NCBI RefSeq assembly: GCF_018398425.1
Contig: NZ_JADPMV010000001.1
Span: 2,108,001 to 2,172,000 of the forward strand
Source: Pseudomonas lalucatii
GTDB lineage: Bacteria; Pseudomonadota; Gammaproteobacteria; Pseudomonadales; Pseudomonadaceae
Reading direction: 5' to 3'
Length of the DNA stretch: 64,000 nucleotides
Below are positions 41,383-50,244 of this stretch, piece by piece. Under the pieces are notes generated by a model, which saw only the letters and a list, made by a program, of their open reading frames with translations, was not told where the DNA came from and made no database searches. Positions within the stretch are counted from its first letter, which is position 1. Every line of letters begins with the position of its first letter. Position numbers and translations under genes: made by a program.

Positions 41383-42243
41383 ATGAAACAGCGTCTCTTT
41401 ATCCTCAGCCAGTACCTGCTGCCCCATCACCTGCTCTCGCGCCTGATCGGCTGCGCCGCCGAGTGCCGCCTGCCCTGGTTCAAGAACCGCCTGATCGGCT
41501 GGTTCATCAAGCGCTACCAGGTCGACATGAGCGAGGCGCGCGAGCCGGCCGAGAGCTTCGAGCACTTCAACGCCTTCTTCACCCGCGCCCTGAAGGACGG
41601 CGTACGCCCGCTGGACGACGGCCCGGGCGCGGTGCTCTGCCCGGCCGACGGCGCGGTCAGCCAGCTGGGACGCATCGAGCACGGACGGATGTTCCAGGCC
41701 AAGGGCCACAGCTTCAGCGCGGTGGAGCTGCTCGGCGGCGACGCCGAGCGGGCCAGCCCGTTCATGGGGGGCGAGTTCGCCACCATCTACCTGTCGCCGA
41801 AGGACTACCACCGCGTGCACATGCCCCTGGCCGGCACGCTGCGGGAGATGGTCTACGTGCCGGGACGGCTGTTCTCGGTCAACCAGACCACCGCGCAGAA
41901 CGTGCCCGAACTGTTCGCCCGCAACGAGCGCGTGGTCTGCCTGTTCGACACCGAACGCGGCCCCATGGCCGTGGTGCTGGTCGGCGCCATGATAGTCGCC
42001 TCGATCGAGACGGTCTGGGCCGGACTGGTCACCCCGCCCCAGCGCACCCTCAAGCGCTTTCGCTACGACGAGGCGGCCCGCGCGCCGATCACCCTGGCCA
42101 AGGGCGCCGAGCTCGGCCGCTTCAAGCTGGGCTCCACCGCCATCGTGCTGTTCGGCCCGGACCAGGTGCAGTGGGCCGAACAACTCGGCGCCGACAGCCA
42201 GGTGCAGATGGGCCAGCGCCTCGGCGTCAGCCGAGACGCCTGA
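41383..42243 (+). CDS. psd: phosphatidylserine decarboxylase proenzyme
   Basis: The 286-residue proenzyme has the [15 protein letters not shown] segment, the FKRYQ..FNAFFTR region, [12 protein letters not shown], and the autocleavage site LGST near residues 249-252, where the Ser becomes the pyruvoyl cofactor. It makes phosphatidylethanolamine at the inner membrane. Length and motifs match type I bacterial Psd. Same strand as rhdA, likely co-transcribed. Confidence 0.98.
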   Translation: MKQRLFILSQYLLPHHLLSRLIGCAAECRLPWFKNRLIGWFIKRYQVDMSEAREPAESFEHFNAFFTRALKDGVRPLDDGPGAVLCPADGAVSQLGRIEHGRMFQAKGHSFSAVELLGGDAERASPFMGGEFATIYLSPKDYHRVHMPLAGTLREMVYVPGRLFSVNQTTAQNVPELFARNERVVCLFDTERGPMAVVLVGAMIVASIETVWAGLVTPPQRTLKRFRYDEAARAPITLAKGAELGRFKLGSTAIVLFGPDQVQWAEQLGADSQVQMGQRLGVSRDA

Positions 42244-42373
42244 CCCGCACCAGGCCGGGGCGGCCTCGCCTGCCCCGGTCTCAGTCGCGCCCCTCAGGCC
42301 GAGCGCCACGCGCGGCCGGCACCCCGTCACAGCCTGCGGCAGTGGCCGCGGCCCGTGGCTGCGCCCCACTACG

Positions 42374-42397
42374 GATGCTGCTAGAGTCTGCAGCATC
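42374..42397. promoter_or_regulatory. 8-bp inverted repeat overlapping a -10-like box before the PilZ-like gene
   Basis: GATGCTGC (42374-42381) and GCAGCATC (42390-42397) are perfect reverse complements with an eight-base spacer, TAGAGTCT, that contains a TAGAGT -10-like hexamer. It is about 50 bases before the PilZ-like start. Symmetry centred on a putative -10 suggests a repressor operator; the factor is unknown. Confidence 0.4.
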
Positions 42398-42447
42398 ATC
42401 AATAGCACGACTGGCCTAGACCTCAGGCGCTGGAGCCTCCCTTTCAG

Positions 42448-44265
42448 ATGGATAAACAGAGTCCTCACCTGCGACTCCGCGTCCCCACACCGAACAAGCA
42501 GAGCCTGTCCTTCTGCGACGCCCAGCCACGCGAGCTGAAGCGCTGGATCGCCGACCTGCCCAAGGCCAACATCGGCGAGACGGCGCGCCAGCTCTATCAG
42601 GCCCTGGTCGAGCTGAACCAGCTGCAGACCGCCACGAGCACCCGCCTGCAGCTGCTGGAGCTGCTGCGCCCCGAGGTCTATTTCGTCTGCAAGCACCTGG
42701 AGCGGCACTTCCTCAATCAGGCCATCGTCCTCGACGAGCGCCCGCGCAAGGTCGCCAACCTCTGCCAGGCCCTGCAGAACCATCTGGCGGTCGGCTACAA
42801 GCTGGTCGTCGCCCAACTCGCCCCCCTGAGCAGCCGCGAACTAGCCCCCCACCTGGCCCTTGCCCTGCAGCGTGCGACCCACAGCCTGTGCGCCGCGCTG
42901 ATTCGCACCAGCCAGCTGTATTGCCCGGTGCCCGAGGGCCTGTGGCTGGAGCTCCATCAGTTCTACCAGATTGCCCGGGAACGCAGCCTGCAGCAGCTGG
43001 TGATTCGCGACCCCCTGGCCCGCCACACCCGGGGGCTGAGCATCGAACAGGGCTACCTGGTGGCCCTGCTGCTGGGCTGTGCCCGTTGCAACCAGATGCG
43101 CCAGAACAGCATCGCCCGGCTCGCGGAAGCGCTCGAACCCTGGAGCGCGCTGGTGCGCCTGCAACCGGGCGACGCCCCCTCCAGCCTGTTTGCCGCGGCC
43201 CCGCAACAGGACGGCCCGCCGCGCTATGCCTCGCTGTTCCAGTCCCAGGAGCTGCACCAAACGCTCGGCCTCGACCCGAGCCCCCTGGTCGACGCGCTCA
43301 AGGAATACCTGCTGCTGCGCCCCGAGGAACTCGCCGGGGCCCGCCTGACGGTCCCCGAGGGCTTCAGCCGGGACATGCTCCAGCACCTCGCTGCCGCCTG
43401 GGGCGACATCTCCGAACGCACCTTTCAACGCACCCAGGGACAGGGCAGCCTGACCCTGTGCATCGGCATGAGCGCCCTGCACTTCTTCCTCGCCGGCGGC
43501 CAACCCTTCGACCAGCTGCTGCGGTTGCCGAGCAGCGGCAGGTCGGCCGTATTCAAGCCGGGCAGCGGCGCGCCCGACGTCTGGACCAAGGCCTTCGACG
43601 CCCAGCAGAGCGGCAACTGGGAGCAGAACCTGCCCTTCGAGGAAATCGAGTACAGCAAGCCCGGCGCCCAGGCGGGACGGGGCGGCCCAGCCTCCAGCGC
43701 CGAGGCGAGCGCGAACTACCCGACCTTCGCCCTGCCCATCGTCAACCACAGCCCGGGCGGCTACTGCCTGTCCTGGCCGAAGGAGGTCCCCAGCCAGCTG
43801 CAGGCCGGCGAGCTGCTCGGCATCCAGGACGCCCCGGAGCAGAGCTGGAGCATCGCGGTGGTGCGCTGGATCCGCCAAGTGCGGGGCGGCGGCACGCAGA
43901 TGGGCATCGAGCTGATCGCCCCCCATGCGCAAGCCTGCGGCCTGCAACTGGTACGCAAGGCCGAGCCGCACAGCCACTACCTGCGCGCCCTGCTGCTGCC
44001 GGAGATTGCCGCGATCTCGCGACCGGCGACCCTGGTCACCCCGCGCCTGCCCTTCCAGGAGGGCAACAAGGTGCTGATCAACCTCGGCGGTACGGAACGC
44101 CGCGCGGTGCTCGGCCGCCGGCAGACCAGCAGCGGCAGCTTCAGCCAGTTCGAATACCACGGTCTCGACCAACCGGGGGACACTCGGGGGAAACCCGTCA
44201 CAGCCTCGCAAAGCCGCGCCGCAGACGGGGGGGAAGACTTTGACTCGCTCTGGAAGTCGCTGTAG
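42448..44265 (+). CDS. PilZ-like-domain protein of unknown function upstream of fimX
   Basis: The 605-residue protein has a long helical N-terminal region (about 1-415; for example LPKANIGETARQLYQALVELNQLQT) that I do not recognise, then a Gly/Ala-rich linker (GAQAGRGGPASS). A C-terminal beta-rich domain carries PilZ-like landmarks: NHSPGGYCLSW (about residues 431-441, the D/NxSxxG-type motif) and TQMGIELIAP (about 482-491). The arginine pair that binds c-di-GMP is not obvious. It lies 63 bases before fimX on the same strand, so a shared role in c-di-GMP or type IV pilus control is plausible but unproven. Confidence 0.75.
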   Translation: MDKQSPHLRLRVPTPNKQSLSFCDAQPRELKRWIADLPKANIGETARQLYQALVELNQLQTATSTRLQLLELLRPEVYFVCKHLERHFLNQAIVLDERPRKVANLCQALQNHLAVGYKLVVAQLAPLSSRELAPHLALALQRATHSLCAALIRTSQLYCPVPEGLWLELHQFYQIARERSLQQLVIRDPLARHTRGLSIEQGYLVALLLGCARCNQMRQNSIARLAEALEPWSALVRLQPGDAPSSLFAAAPQQDGPPRYASLFQSQELHQTLGLDPSPLVDALKEYLLLRPEELAGARLTVPEGFSRDMLQHLAAAWGDISERTFQRTQGQGSLTLCIGMSALHFFLAGGQPFDQLLRLPSSGRSAVFKPGSGAPDVWTKAFDAQQSGNWEQNLPFEEIEYSKPGAQAGRGGPASSAEASANYPTFALPIVNHSPGGYCLSWPKEVPSQLQAGELLGIQDAPEQSWSIAVVRWIRQVRGGGTQMGIELIAPHAQACGLQLVRKAEPHSHYLRALLLPEIAAISRPATLVTPRLPFQEGNKVLINLGGTERRAVLGRRQTSSGSFSQFEYHGLDQPGDTRGKPVTASQSRAADGGEDFDSLWKSL

Positions 44266-44328
44266 ATTGCCGAAGCACTACCTTTTGTCGCCTTTTCGCG
44301 CCCGTTCGGCGCAGACCTGACTCCCGCC

Positions 44329-46398
44329 ATGGCCATCGAAAAAAAGACTATTCGGCTGCTGATCCTGGAAGACTCGCAGAACGAGGCCGAACGCCTCGTC
44401 AGCCTGTTCCGCAACGCCGGCCGCGCCACCCGGGTGCACCGCCTGAGCTCCAGCGAAGACCTCGCCGAAGCCCTGCAACAGAGCTGGGACCTGCTGATCA
44501 CCGCCCCCAGCAGCGAACACCTCGCCCCCGCCGAGGCCATCAACGCGATCCGCCGCCAGGCCAAGGACATCCCGGTCATCCAGTTGCTGGAAGGCAACGA
44601 CTCCGACGCCATCACCGAGGCCCTGACCCTCGGCGCCCAGGACGCCCTGCCGCAGGGCGAGGACGAGCGCCTGGTGCTGGTGGCCCAGCGCGAGCTGGGC
44701 AACCTGGAGGAACGTCGCGCCCGGCGGGCCGCCGAGGTGGCCCTGCGCGAAGCGGAGAAGCGCTGCCAGCTGCTGCTCGAGAGCTCGGTCGACGCCATCA
44801 CCTACGTGCACGACGGCATGCACATCTATGCCAACCGCGCCTATCTCGAGCTGTTCGCCTACCAGGACGCCGACGAGCTGGAAGGCATGCCGATGATCGA
44901 CCTGATCGCCGCCGCCGACCAGAGCGCGTTCAAGGACTTCCTGAAGAACTACCAGGGCGCGGAAGGCAACGCCGAACTGGCCTGCGCCGGGGTCAAGGCC
45001 AATGGCGACAGTTTCCAGGCGCGGATGAACTTCTCCCCCGCCACCTATGACGGCGAGCCCTGCATTCAGGTGGTGATCCGCGGCGAAGTCGGCAATGCCG
45101 AACTGGAAGAGAAGCTGCGCGAAATCAGCAGCCAGGACCTGGTCACCGGCCTGTACAACCGCAACTACTTCCTCGAACTGCTGGACGGCGCCGCCGAACG
45201 GGCGGTGAATGCCGGCCAGCCGGCCAGCCTGGCCTATATCCGCGTCGACCACTACGCCAGCCTGCTGGCCGACGTCGGCCTGGCCGGCATCGACCTGCTG
45301 CTGACCGACCTGGCCAATCTGCTGCGCGCGCACTTTGCCGGCACGGCGCAACTGGCGCGCTTCGGCGACGACATCTTCACCGTGCTGCAACCGGGGCAGT
45401 CCCCGGAGCAGGCCCGCGACCACCTGGAGGCCCTGCTGAAGAAGGTCGAGGGTCATCTGTTCGACATCAGCGGCCGCACCGCGCAGACCACCCTGTCGAT
45501 CGGCGTCGCCGGTCTCAGCGAGAAGACCGCCAAGGCCCAGGACGTGGTCAACCGCGCCCAGCGCTGCGCCGACGAGCTGGCCGAGGGCAACGCCCTCAAG
45601 CTGTACGACCCGGCCGACGAACTGGCCGCCGCCGCCAACCGCGGCAGCATAGTCGCCATGGTCCAGCAGGCCCTGGAGCACAACGGCTTCCGCCTGCTGT
45701 TCCAGCCGATCATCAGCCTGCGCGGCGACAACCACGAGCACTACGAGGTGCTGCTGCGCCTGCTCAACCCGCAAGGCCAGGAGGTTCCGCCGACCGACTT
45801 CCTCAACGCCGCCAAGGACGCCGGCCTCGGCGAGAAGATCGACCGCTGGGTGGTGCTCAACTCGATCAAGCTGCTCGCCGACCATCGCAGCAAGGGCCAC
45901 GACACCCGCCTGTTCGTGCACCTGTCGAGCGCCAGCCTGCAGGACCAGACCCTGCTGCCCTGGCTCAGCGTGGCCCTGAAGGCCGCGCGCTTGCCGTCGG
46001 ACGCCCTGGTCTTCCAGTTCAGCGAGCCGGACGCCATCGCCTACCTGAAGCAGGCCAAGGCCCTGTGCCAGGGCCTGCGGGAGCTGCACTGCAAGGTCGC
46101 CCTGAGCCAGTTCGGCTGCGCCCTCAACCCCTTCAACACGCTCAAGCACCTGCCCCTGGACTTCGTCAAGATCGACGGCTCCTTCTCCCAGGACCTGAGC
46201 AATCCCGACAATCAGGAAGCCCTGAAGACCCTGCTGGCCAGCCTCCACGCCCAGGCCAAGCTGACCATAGTGCCCTTCGTCGAGAGCGCCAGCGTGCTGG
46301 CCACGCTGTGGCAGGCCGGGGTCAACTACATCCAGGGTTACTACCTGCAGGCGCCGAGCCAGTCGATGAACTACGACTTCTCCGCCGACGACGAATAG
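44329..46398 (+). CDS. fimX: FimX, degenerate GGDEF-EAL c-di-GMP effector of type IV pili
   Basis: The 689-residue protein has a receiver-like domain (1 to about 125, LILEDSQNEAERLVSLF) lacking the phospho-acceptor Asp (DLLITAPSS). It continues with a PAS domain (about 140-255), a GGDEF domain with the site changed to GDDIF (about residue 344), and an EAL domain with EVL (about 473) in place of EAL. FimX of P. aeruginosa is a high-affinity c-di-GMP receptor needed for twitching motility, with the same type of degenerate sites. The neighbours psd, serB and rhdA agree with that locus. Confidence 0.94.
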   Translation: MAIEKKTIRLLILEDSQNEAERLVSLFRNAGRATRVHRLSSSEDLAEALQQSWDLLITAPSSEHLAPAEAINAIRRQAKDIPVIQLLEGNDSDAITEALTLGAQDALPQGEDERLVLVAQRELGNLEERRARRAAEVALREAEKRCQLLLESSVDAITYVHDGMHIYANRAYLELFAYQDADELEGMPMIDLIAAADQSAFKDFLKNYQGAEGNAELACAGVKANGDSFQARMNFSPATYDGEPCIQVVIRGEVGNAELEEKLREISSQDLVTGLYNRNYFLELLDGAAERAVNAGQPASLAYIRVDHYASLLADVGLAGIDLLLTDLANLLRAHFAGTAQLARFGDDIFTVLQPGQSPEQARDHLEALLKKVEGHLFDISGRTAQTTLSIGVAGLSEKTAKAQDVVNRAQRCADELAEGNALKLYDPADELAAAANRGSIVAMVQQALEHNGFRLLFQPIISLRGDNHEHYEVLLRLLNPQGQEVPPTDFLNAAKDAGLGEKIDRWVVLNSIKLLADHRSKGHDTRLFVHLSSASLQDQTLLPWLSVALKAARLPSDALVFQFSEPDAIAYLKQAKALCQGLRELHCKVALSQFGCALNPFNTLKHLPLDFVKIDGSFSQDLSNPDNQEALKTLLASLHAQAKLTIVPFVESASVLATLWQAGVNYIQGYYLQAPSQSMNYDFSADDE

Positions 46399-46413
46399 TC
46401 CGGCGCCCGGACA

Positions 46414-46447
46414 CGAAGAAGCCGCCCGCGGGCGGCTTCTTCGTTTT
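46414..46447. terminator. strong bidirectional terminator between fimX and serB
   Basis: CGAAGAAGCCGCCC pairs with GGGCGGCTTCTTCG as a near-continuous palindrome (46414-46443), followed by TTTTC on the plus strand. It separates two convergent genes, 16 bases after the fimX stop. Confidence 0.85.
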
Positions 46448-46462
46448 CGTACCCGGGATGGA

Positions 46463-47677
46463 TCAGGCCAGGCCGTCGCGGTCGCGAAAACCCAGCAGGT
46501 AGAGGACGCCATCCAGCCCCAGGGTGGAGATGGCCTGCTTGGCCGACTGCTTGACCAGCGGCTTGGCACGAAACGCCACGCCCAGACCGGCGATCGCCAG
46601 CATCGGCAGGTCGTTGGCGCCGTCGCCCACGGCGATGGTCTGCTCCAGGCGCAGGCCTTCGCGCTCGGCCAGCTCGCGCAGCAGGTCGGCCTTGCGCTGG
46701 GCATCGACGATCGGCTCGACGGCCACGCCGGTGGCCCGGCCATCGACGATCTCCAGTTCGTTGGCGAACACATAGTCGATGCCCAGCCTGGCCTGCAGCT
46801 GCCGGGCGAAGTAGCTGAAGCCACCGGAGAGGATCGCCGTCTTGTAGCCCAGCCGGCGCAGCTCGGCGAACAACGTCTCGGCGCCCTCGGTCAGGCGCAG
46901 CGAGGCGCCGATATCGGCCAGCACGGTTTCCGGCAGGCCCTTGAGCAGGGCCAGGCGCTCCCTGAAGCTGGCGGCGAAGTCCAGCTCGCCGCGCATGGCC
47001 CGCTCGGTGATGGCCGCGACCTGCTCGCCGACCCCGGCCGCCTTGGCCAGTTCGTCGATCACTTCGGCCTCGATCAGCGTCGAGTCCATGTCGAACACCG
47101 CCAGACGGCGGTTGCGACGGAACAGCGAGTCGCGCTGAAAGGCGATGTCGACGTTCAACTCCTGCGCCACGCTGAGGAACTCGGCGCGCAACGCCGCGGG
47201 ATCGGCAGGCTCGCCGCGCACCGAGAACTCGATGCAACCCTTGCCCTGCTCGGCCGGGGTGTCCAGCGGCATGCGCCCGGACAGGCGGTCGATATGGTCG
47301 ATATTCAGGCCGTACTGGGCGGTGATGGCGCTGACCCGCTGCAACTGCTCGGCGGTGACCTTGCGGGTCAGCAGGGTGACGATGTGCCGTGCCTTGCCCT
47401 GGCCGCTCACCCATTGCCGGTAGTCCGCCTCGGAGACCGGGGTGAAGCGCACCTGCTGGTCCAGCTCGTAGGCGGTGAACAGCACGTCCTTGAGCACCGA
47501 GGAGGCGCGCTCGCTGTCCGGTATCTCGACCAGGATGCCGAACGACAGGGTGTCGTGGATCACCGCCTGGCCGATATCGAGGATGTTCACCCCGCCCCGG
47601 GCCAATACGCCGGTGATGGCGGCGGTGAGGCCGGGGCGATCCTCGCCGGTGATGTTGATCAGGACGATTTCGCGCAC
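46463..47677 (-). CDS. serB: phosphoserine phosphatase SerB with ACT domains
   Basis: GTG 47677 (REIVLINITGEDRPGLTAAIT) gives 404 residues. The N-terminal half has ACT-type repeats (REIVLINITGEDRPG and RHIVTLLTRKVTAEQL). The HAD phosphatase domain shows the nucleophile motif VFDMDSTLIEAEV (about residues 191-203), ILSGGFSYF and GDGANDLPML (about 346-355). It makes serine in the last biosynthetic step, and the ACT domains suggest amino-acid sensing. It is divergent from the AhpA/YtjB-family gene, the arrangement also seen with serB in enterics. Confidence 0.96.
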   Translation of the reverse strand: MREIVLINITGEDRPGLTAAITGVLARGGVNILDIGQAVIHDTLSFGILVEIPDSERASSVLKDVLFTAYELDQQVRFTPVSEADYRQWVSGQGKARHIVTLLTRKVTAEQLQRVSAITAQYGLNIDHIDRLSGRMPLDTPAEQGKGCIEFSVRGEPADPAALRAEFLSVAQELNVDIAFQRDSLFRRNRRLAVFDMDSTLIEAEVIDELAKAAGVGEQVAAITERAMRGELDFAASFRERLALLKGLPETVLADIGASLRLTEGAETLFAELRRLGYKTAILSGGFSYFARQLQARLGIDYVFANELEIVDGRATGVAVEPIVDAQRKADLLRELAEREGLRLEQTIAVGDGANDLPMLAIAGLGVAFRAKPLVKQSAKQAISTLGLDGVLYLLGFRDRDGLA

Positions 47678-47786
47678 GGCGCACCCCCATAAGGTCGAAG
47701 ATAAGCGGTCCGCCGCTGGGCGAGCAGGCCGGAGAAAAGGCGCACATTCTACCCATTTTCGCCGCCGTACGGGCACGCGCGGCGCT

Positions 47787-47814
47787 TTGCCCGCTGCGGG
47801 CCGCTCGCTATACT
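47787..47814 (+). promoter_or_regulatory. sigma-70-like promoter of the AhpA/YtjB-family gene
   Basis: TTGCCC (47787-47792) and TATACT (47809-47814) are 16 bases apart, about 35 bases before the GTG start. The -10 agrees at five of six positions. Confidence 0.5.
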
Positions 47815-47848
47815 GCGCGCCATCTCCAGTCGACAAGAGCCGAGCCCT

Positions 47849-49327
47849 GTGAACCGGCCCGTCCCCGTTAAACCCGACAACCTCTTCCTCCTGCTGTTCC
47901 AGGCCCTGCGCCAGCGCCGCGTGCCCCTGGCCCTGCGCATCGCCAGCCACAGCCTGCTGCTGGTGGCGCTGGCCCTGGTGATTTACGCCTGGGTGATCGG
48001 CATGCAGTTCAAGCAGGCCATGCAGCAGCAGGCCGAGGCCCTGGGCACCAGCCTGATCACCCAGACGGCCGCCTCGGCCACCGAGCTGCTGGTGTCCAAC
48101 GACATCCTCAGCCTCAACGTGCTGCTGAACAACCTGGTGAAGAACCCGCTGGTGGCCCATGCGGCCATCTACAGCGTGGACAACCGCATCCTCGCCGAGG
48201 CCGGCGCGCGCCCGAGCAAGAGCATGCTCGGCGAAACCGAGGGCCTGTACTCGACGCCCATCACCTTCCAGGAGGTGATCGCCGGCCAGTTGCGCATCAG
48301 CCTGGACATGCGCCAGTTCCAGCAGCCGATGACCATCAGCCTGCAGAGCATGGGCATCCTCAGCCTGATCCTGCTGGCCCTGGCCCTGAGCCTGAGCCTG
48401 CGCCTGGGCCGGCATATCTCCACGCCGCTGCTGCAGCTGCGGGTCTGGCTGCGTGACCCGGACGACCCGGCCCCCGGAGCCGGGCGCCTGGACGAGATCG
48501 GCGACCTGGCGCGCCAGCTGCAGGCCCGCCTGGTGCCGGAGAAGCCAGAGCCTGAGCCCGCAGCCGACTACGACGAGATGGAGGCCGAAGACGACTTCGC
48601 CGAGCTGGCCGAGCCGCACGACGACGAGCCGGGCTTCGCGGTGCCGAACCTCAACGACGAGGCGCTCGACGCGTTCGACGAGCGCAACGACGCGGAAGGC
48701 GATCCCTTCGCCGAGTTGCGCGACGACGCTCCGCCGGCGCCTGCCGCGGCGCCGAGCGCGGCCCAAGCGAGTGCGGTACTGGCCATCCAGCTGGGCGCCC
48801 AGGAACAGCTGCGGCGCCTGCCGCGGGCCCGCCTGCTCGACCTGCTGCAGCGCTACCGCGACTGCCTGAGTCAGGCCGCGGCGCTCTATCAGGGCGAGCT
48901 GCACACCCTCGGCGACGGCAGCAGCCTGATGCTGTTCCACAGCCGGGACAACGATGACTACCTGAGCCACGCGCTGTGCTGCGGCGAGCTGATGCGCGCC
49001 CTCGGCCATGCCCTGCAGATCGAGGTCGCCGACAGCGGCATCACCCTGCAGCTACAGCTGGGGCTGACCCAGGGCGACGCCCTGCTCGACCTCAGCCAGG
49101 GCGATCTGCTGCTCAGCGAAACCGCCCAGAATGCCCTGGCCCTGTCCCAGCACAGCCGCAACCTGCTGCTGCTGGAGCGCCGCATCGCCGCCGACCCGCA
49201 GGTGCAACAGTGCAGTCGCATCCGCGCCATCGCCAGCCCGGACGGGGCCTGCTGCGTGGAGCGCCTGCTGGAGCCCTACCCTTCGCTGCTGGAGCGCCAG
49301 CTGGCGCGCATGCACGAGAGCCGCTGA
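47849..49327 (+). CDS. AhpA/YtjB-family membrane protein with degenerate cyclase-like domain
   Basis: GTG 47849 starts a 492-residue protein. Two membrane helices (about residues 34-55 and 167-186) flank a periplasmic segment; this part matches the AhpA/YtjB (Smp) family encoded next to serB in enterics. An acidic linker (about 210-300, rich in Asp/Glu/Ala) follows. The C-terminal region (about 309-480) has the layout of a class III nucleotide cyclase: a strand, helix LLDLLQRYRDCLSQAAALYQG, hairpin GELHTLGDGSSLMLF, and LQLQLGLTQGDALLDL. The first metal-binding Asp appears lost (AIQLGAQ), so catalysis is doubtful. Function unknown. Confidence 0.75.
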   Translation: MNRPVPVKPDNLFLLLFQALRQRRVPLALRIASHSLLLVALALVIYAWVIGMQFKQAMQQQAEALGTSLITQTAASATELLVSNDILSLNVLLNNLVKNPLVAHAAIYSVDNRILAEAGARPSKSMLGETEGLYSTPITFQEVIAGQLRISLDMRQFQQPMTISLQSMGILSLILLALALSLSLRLGRHISTPLLQLRVWLRDPDDPAPGAGRLDEIGDLARQLQARLVPEKPEPEPAADYDEMEAEDDFAELAEPHDDEPGFAVPNLNDEALDAFDERNDAEGDPFAELRDDAPPAPAAAPSAAQASAVLAIQLGAQEQLRRLPRARLLDLLQRYRDCLSQAAALYQGELHTLGDGSSLMLFHSRDNDDYLSHALCCGELMRALGHALQIEVADSGITLQLQLGLTQGDALLDLSQGDLLLSETAQNALALSQHSRNLLLLERRIAADPQVQQCSRIRAIASPDGACCVERLLEPYPSLLERQLARMHESR

Positions 49328-49336
49328 ACCACGCAG

Positions 49337-49367
49337 AAAAAAGCCCCGCTGCGAGCGGGGCTTTTTT
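49337..49367. terminator. intrinsic terminator after the AhpA/YtjB-family gene
   Basis: AAAAAAGCCCCGCT (49337-49350) pairs with AGCGGGGCTTTTTT (49354-49367) over GCG, giving T-runs on both strands. It lies between convergent genes and can stop both transcripts. Confidence 0.92.
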
Positions 49368-49388
49368 CTATCTCCGGCCTGGGCGGGC

Positions 49389-50096
49389 TCAGAAACGGAA
49401 CACCTCGCCCTCGATCCGGATCGGCTCGGCCACCGGAATCTTCGGCGGCGCCGGCTTGCGCGCCGGTGCGGCGGGCGCCTTCTTGCGCGGCTCCTTGGCG
49501 ATGGCCGGGGCCAGATTGCCATACTCCTGCACCGCCAGCGCCACCTGCTCGACCAACTGACGCATGACCAGGCTCTGCGCCCTGACCTGGTCGGCGATGC
49601 TGCCCTGGTGGGTCTCCTCGAGTCGCACCAGGCGGCCGTCGAGCAGCTTGCCCTCGCCGCTCAGCAGGCGCCAGTGGGCCTCGAGCACGGCCGGGCGCTG
49701 CGGCCCGGAATCCAGCCGGCTGATGCTCAAAAGCACCTGCACCTGGGGGCTGAAGCCCGGTGCCGCCGGCGCCGTGGCCAGGCGCTGGCTGTTCAGTCGA
49801 GCGGCCAGCTGGCGCAACAGCTGGCGGTCGATATCCGCCGCCAGACTGCCGGCCCAGCGCGCATCGCTGGCCGCCGTCAGGCTGCCGTCGGCCTGGCGCT
49901 GCAGCAGGGCCTCGCGCTGCAGGTAATCGGCGATCGACACCGGCCCCAGCAGCACCGCCACGCCCTCCTGGTCGGCCGGCAGTGCGGCATTGCCGCCATC
50001 GAGCTGATACAGGGGCACCGGCTGGTAGGCCGTGCATCCGGCCAGGCCAAGCAGGCCAGTCAGCAGCAGGGTCAGGGGGAGACGCGCTCGGGTCAT
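49389..50096 (-). CDS. PqiC/YmbA-like ABC-type transport auxiliary lipoprotein
   Basis: ATG 50096 opens a lipoprotein signal peptide with lipobox GLAG-C (Cys20), giving 235 residues. The mature start TAYQPVPLYQLDGG, VLLGPVSIADYLQREALLQR and SLAADIDRQLLRQLAARLNSQR match the PqiC/YmbA family of outer-membrane lipoproteins that support PqiB-type lipid transport bridges. The C-terminal 45 residues are Pro/Lys/Ala-rich. No pqiA or pqiB is nearby, so the partner is elsewhere or the role differs. It is downstream of parC on the same strand, 148 bases away. Confidence 0.8.
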   Translation of the reverse strand: MTRARLPLTLLLTGLLGLAGCTAYQPVPLYQLDGGNAALPADQEGVAVLLGPVSIADYLQREALLQRQADGSLTAASDARWAGSLAADIDRQLLRQLAARLNSQRLATAPAAPGFSPQVQVLLSISRLDSGPQRPAVLEAHWRLLSGEGKLLDGRLVRLEETHQGSIADQVRAQSLVMRQLVEQVALAVQEYGNLAPAIAKEPRKKAPAAPARKPAPPKIPVAEPIRIEGEVFRF

Positions 50097-50244
50097 TACT
50101 CTCATCCGGCCGGCACGTTCTGCCGGCAGTCAAACCTGGGTTAGCGAAGGCGCGCAGCCACGCTGACGCCTTCCACGGCGCCCTATCATCCGCCAAAGCG
50201 CCGCGCGACTCCAGTACGCAGCGCATCGGCGGTCGGTCCGCGAC

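Noticed and set aside
45352..45400. FimX as an active diguanylate cyclase or phosphodiesterase
   Set aside because: The site reads GDDIF rather than GGDEF, and the EAL motif is EVL. It is better viewed as a receptor.
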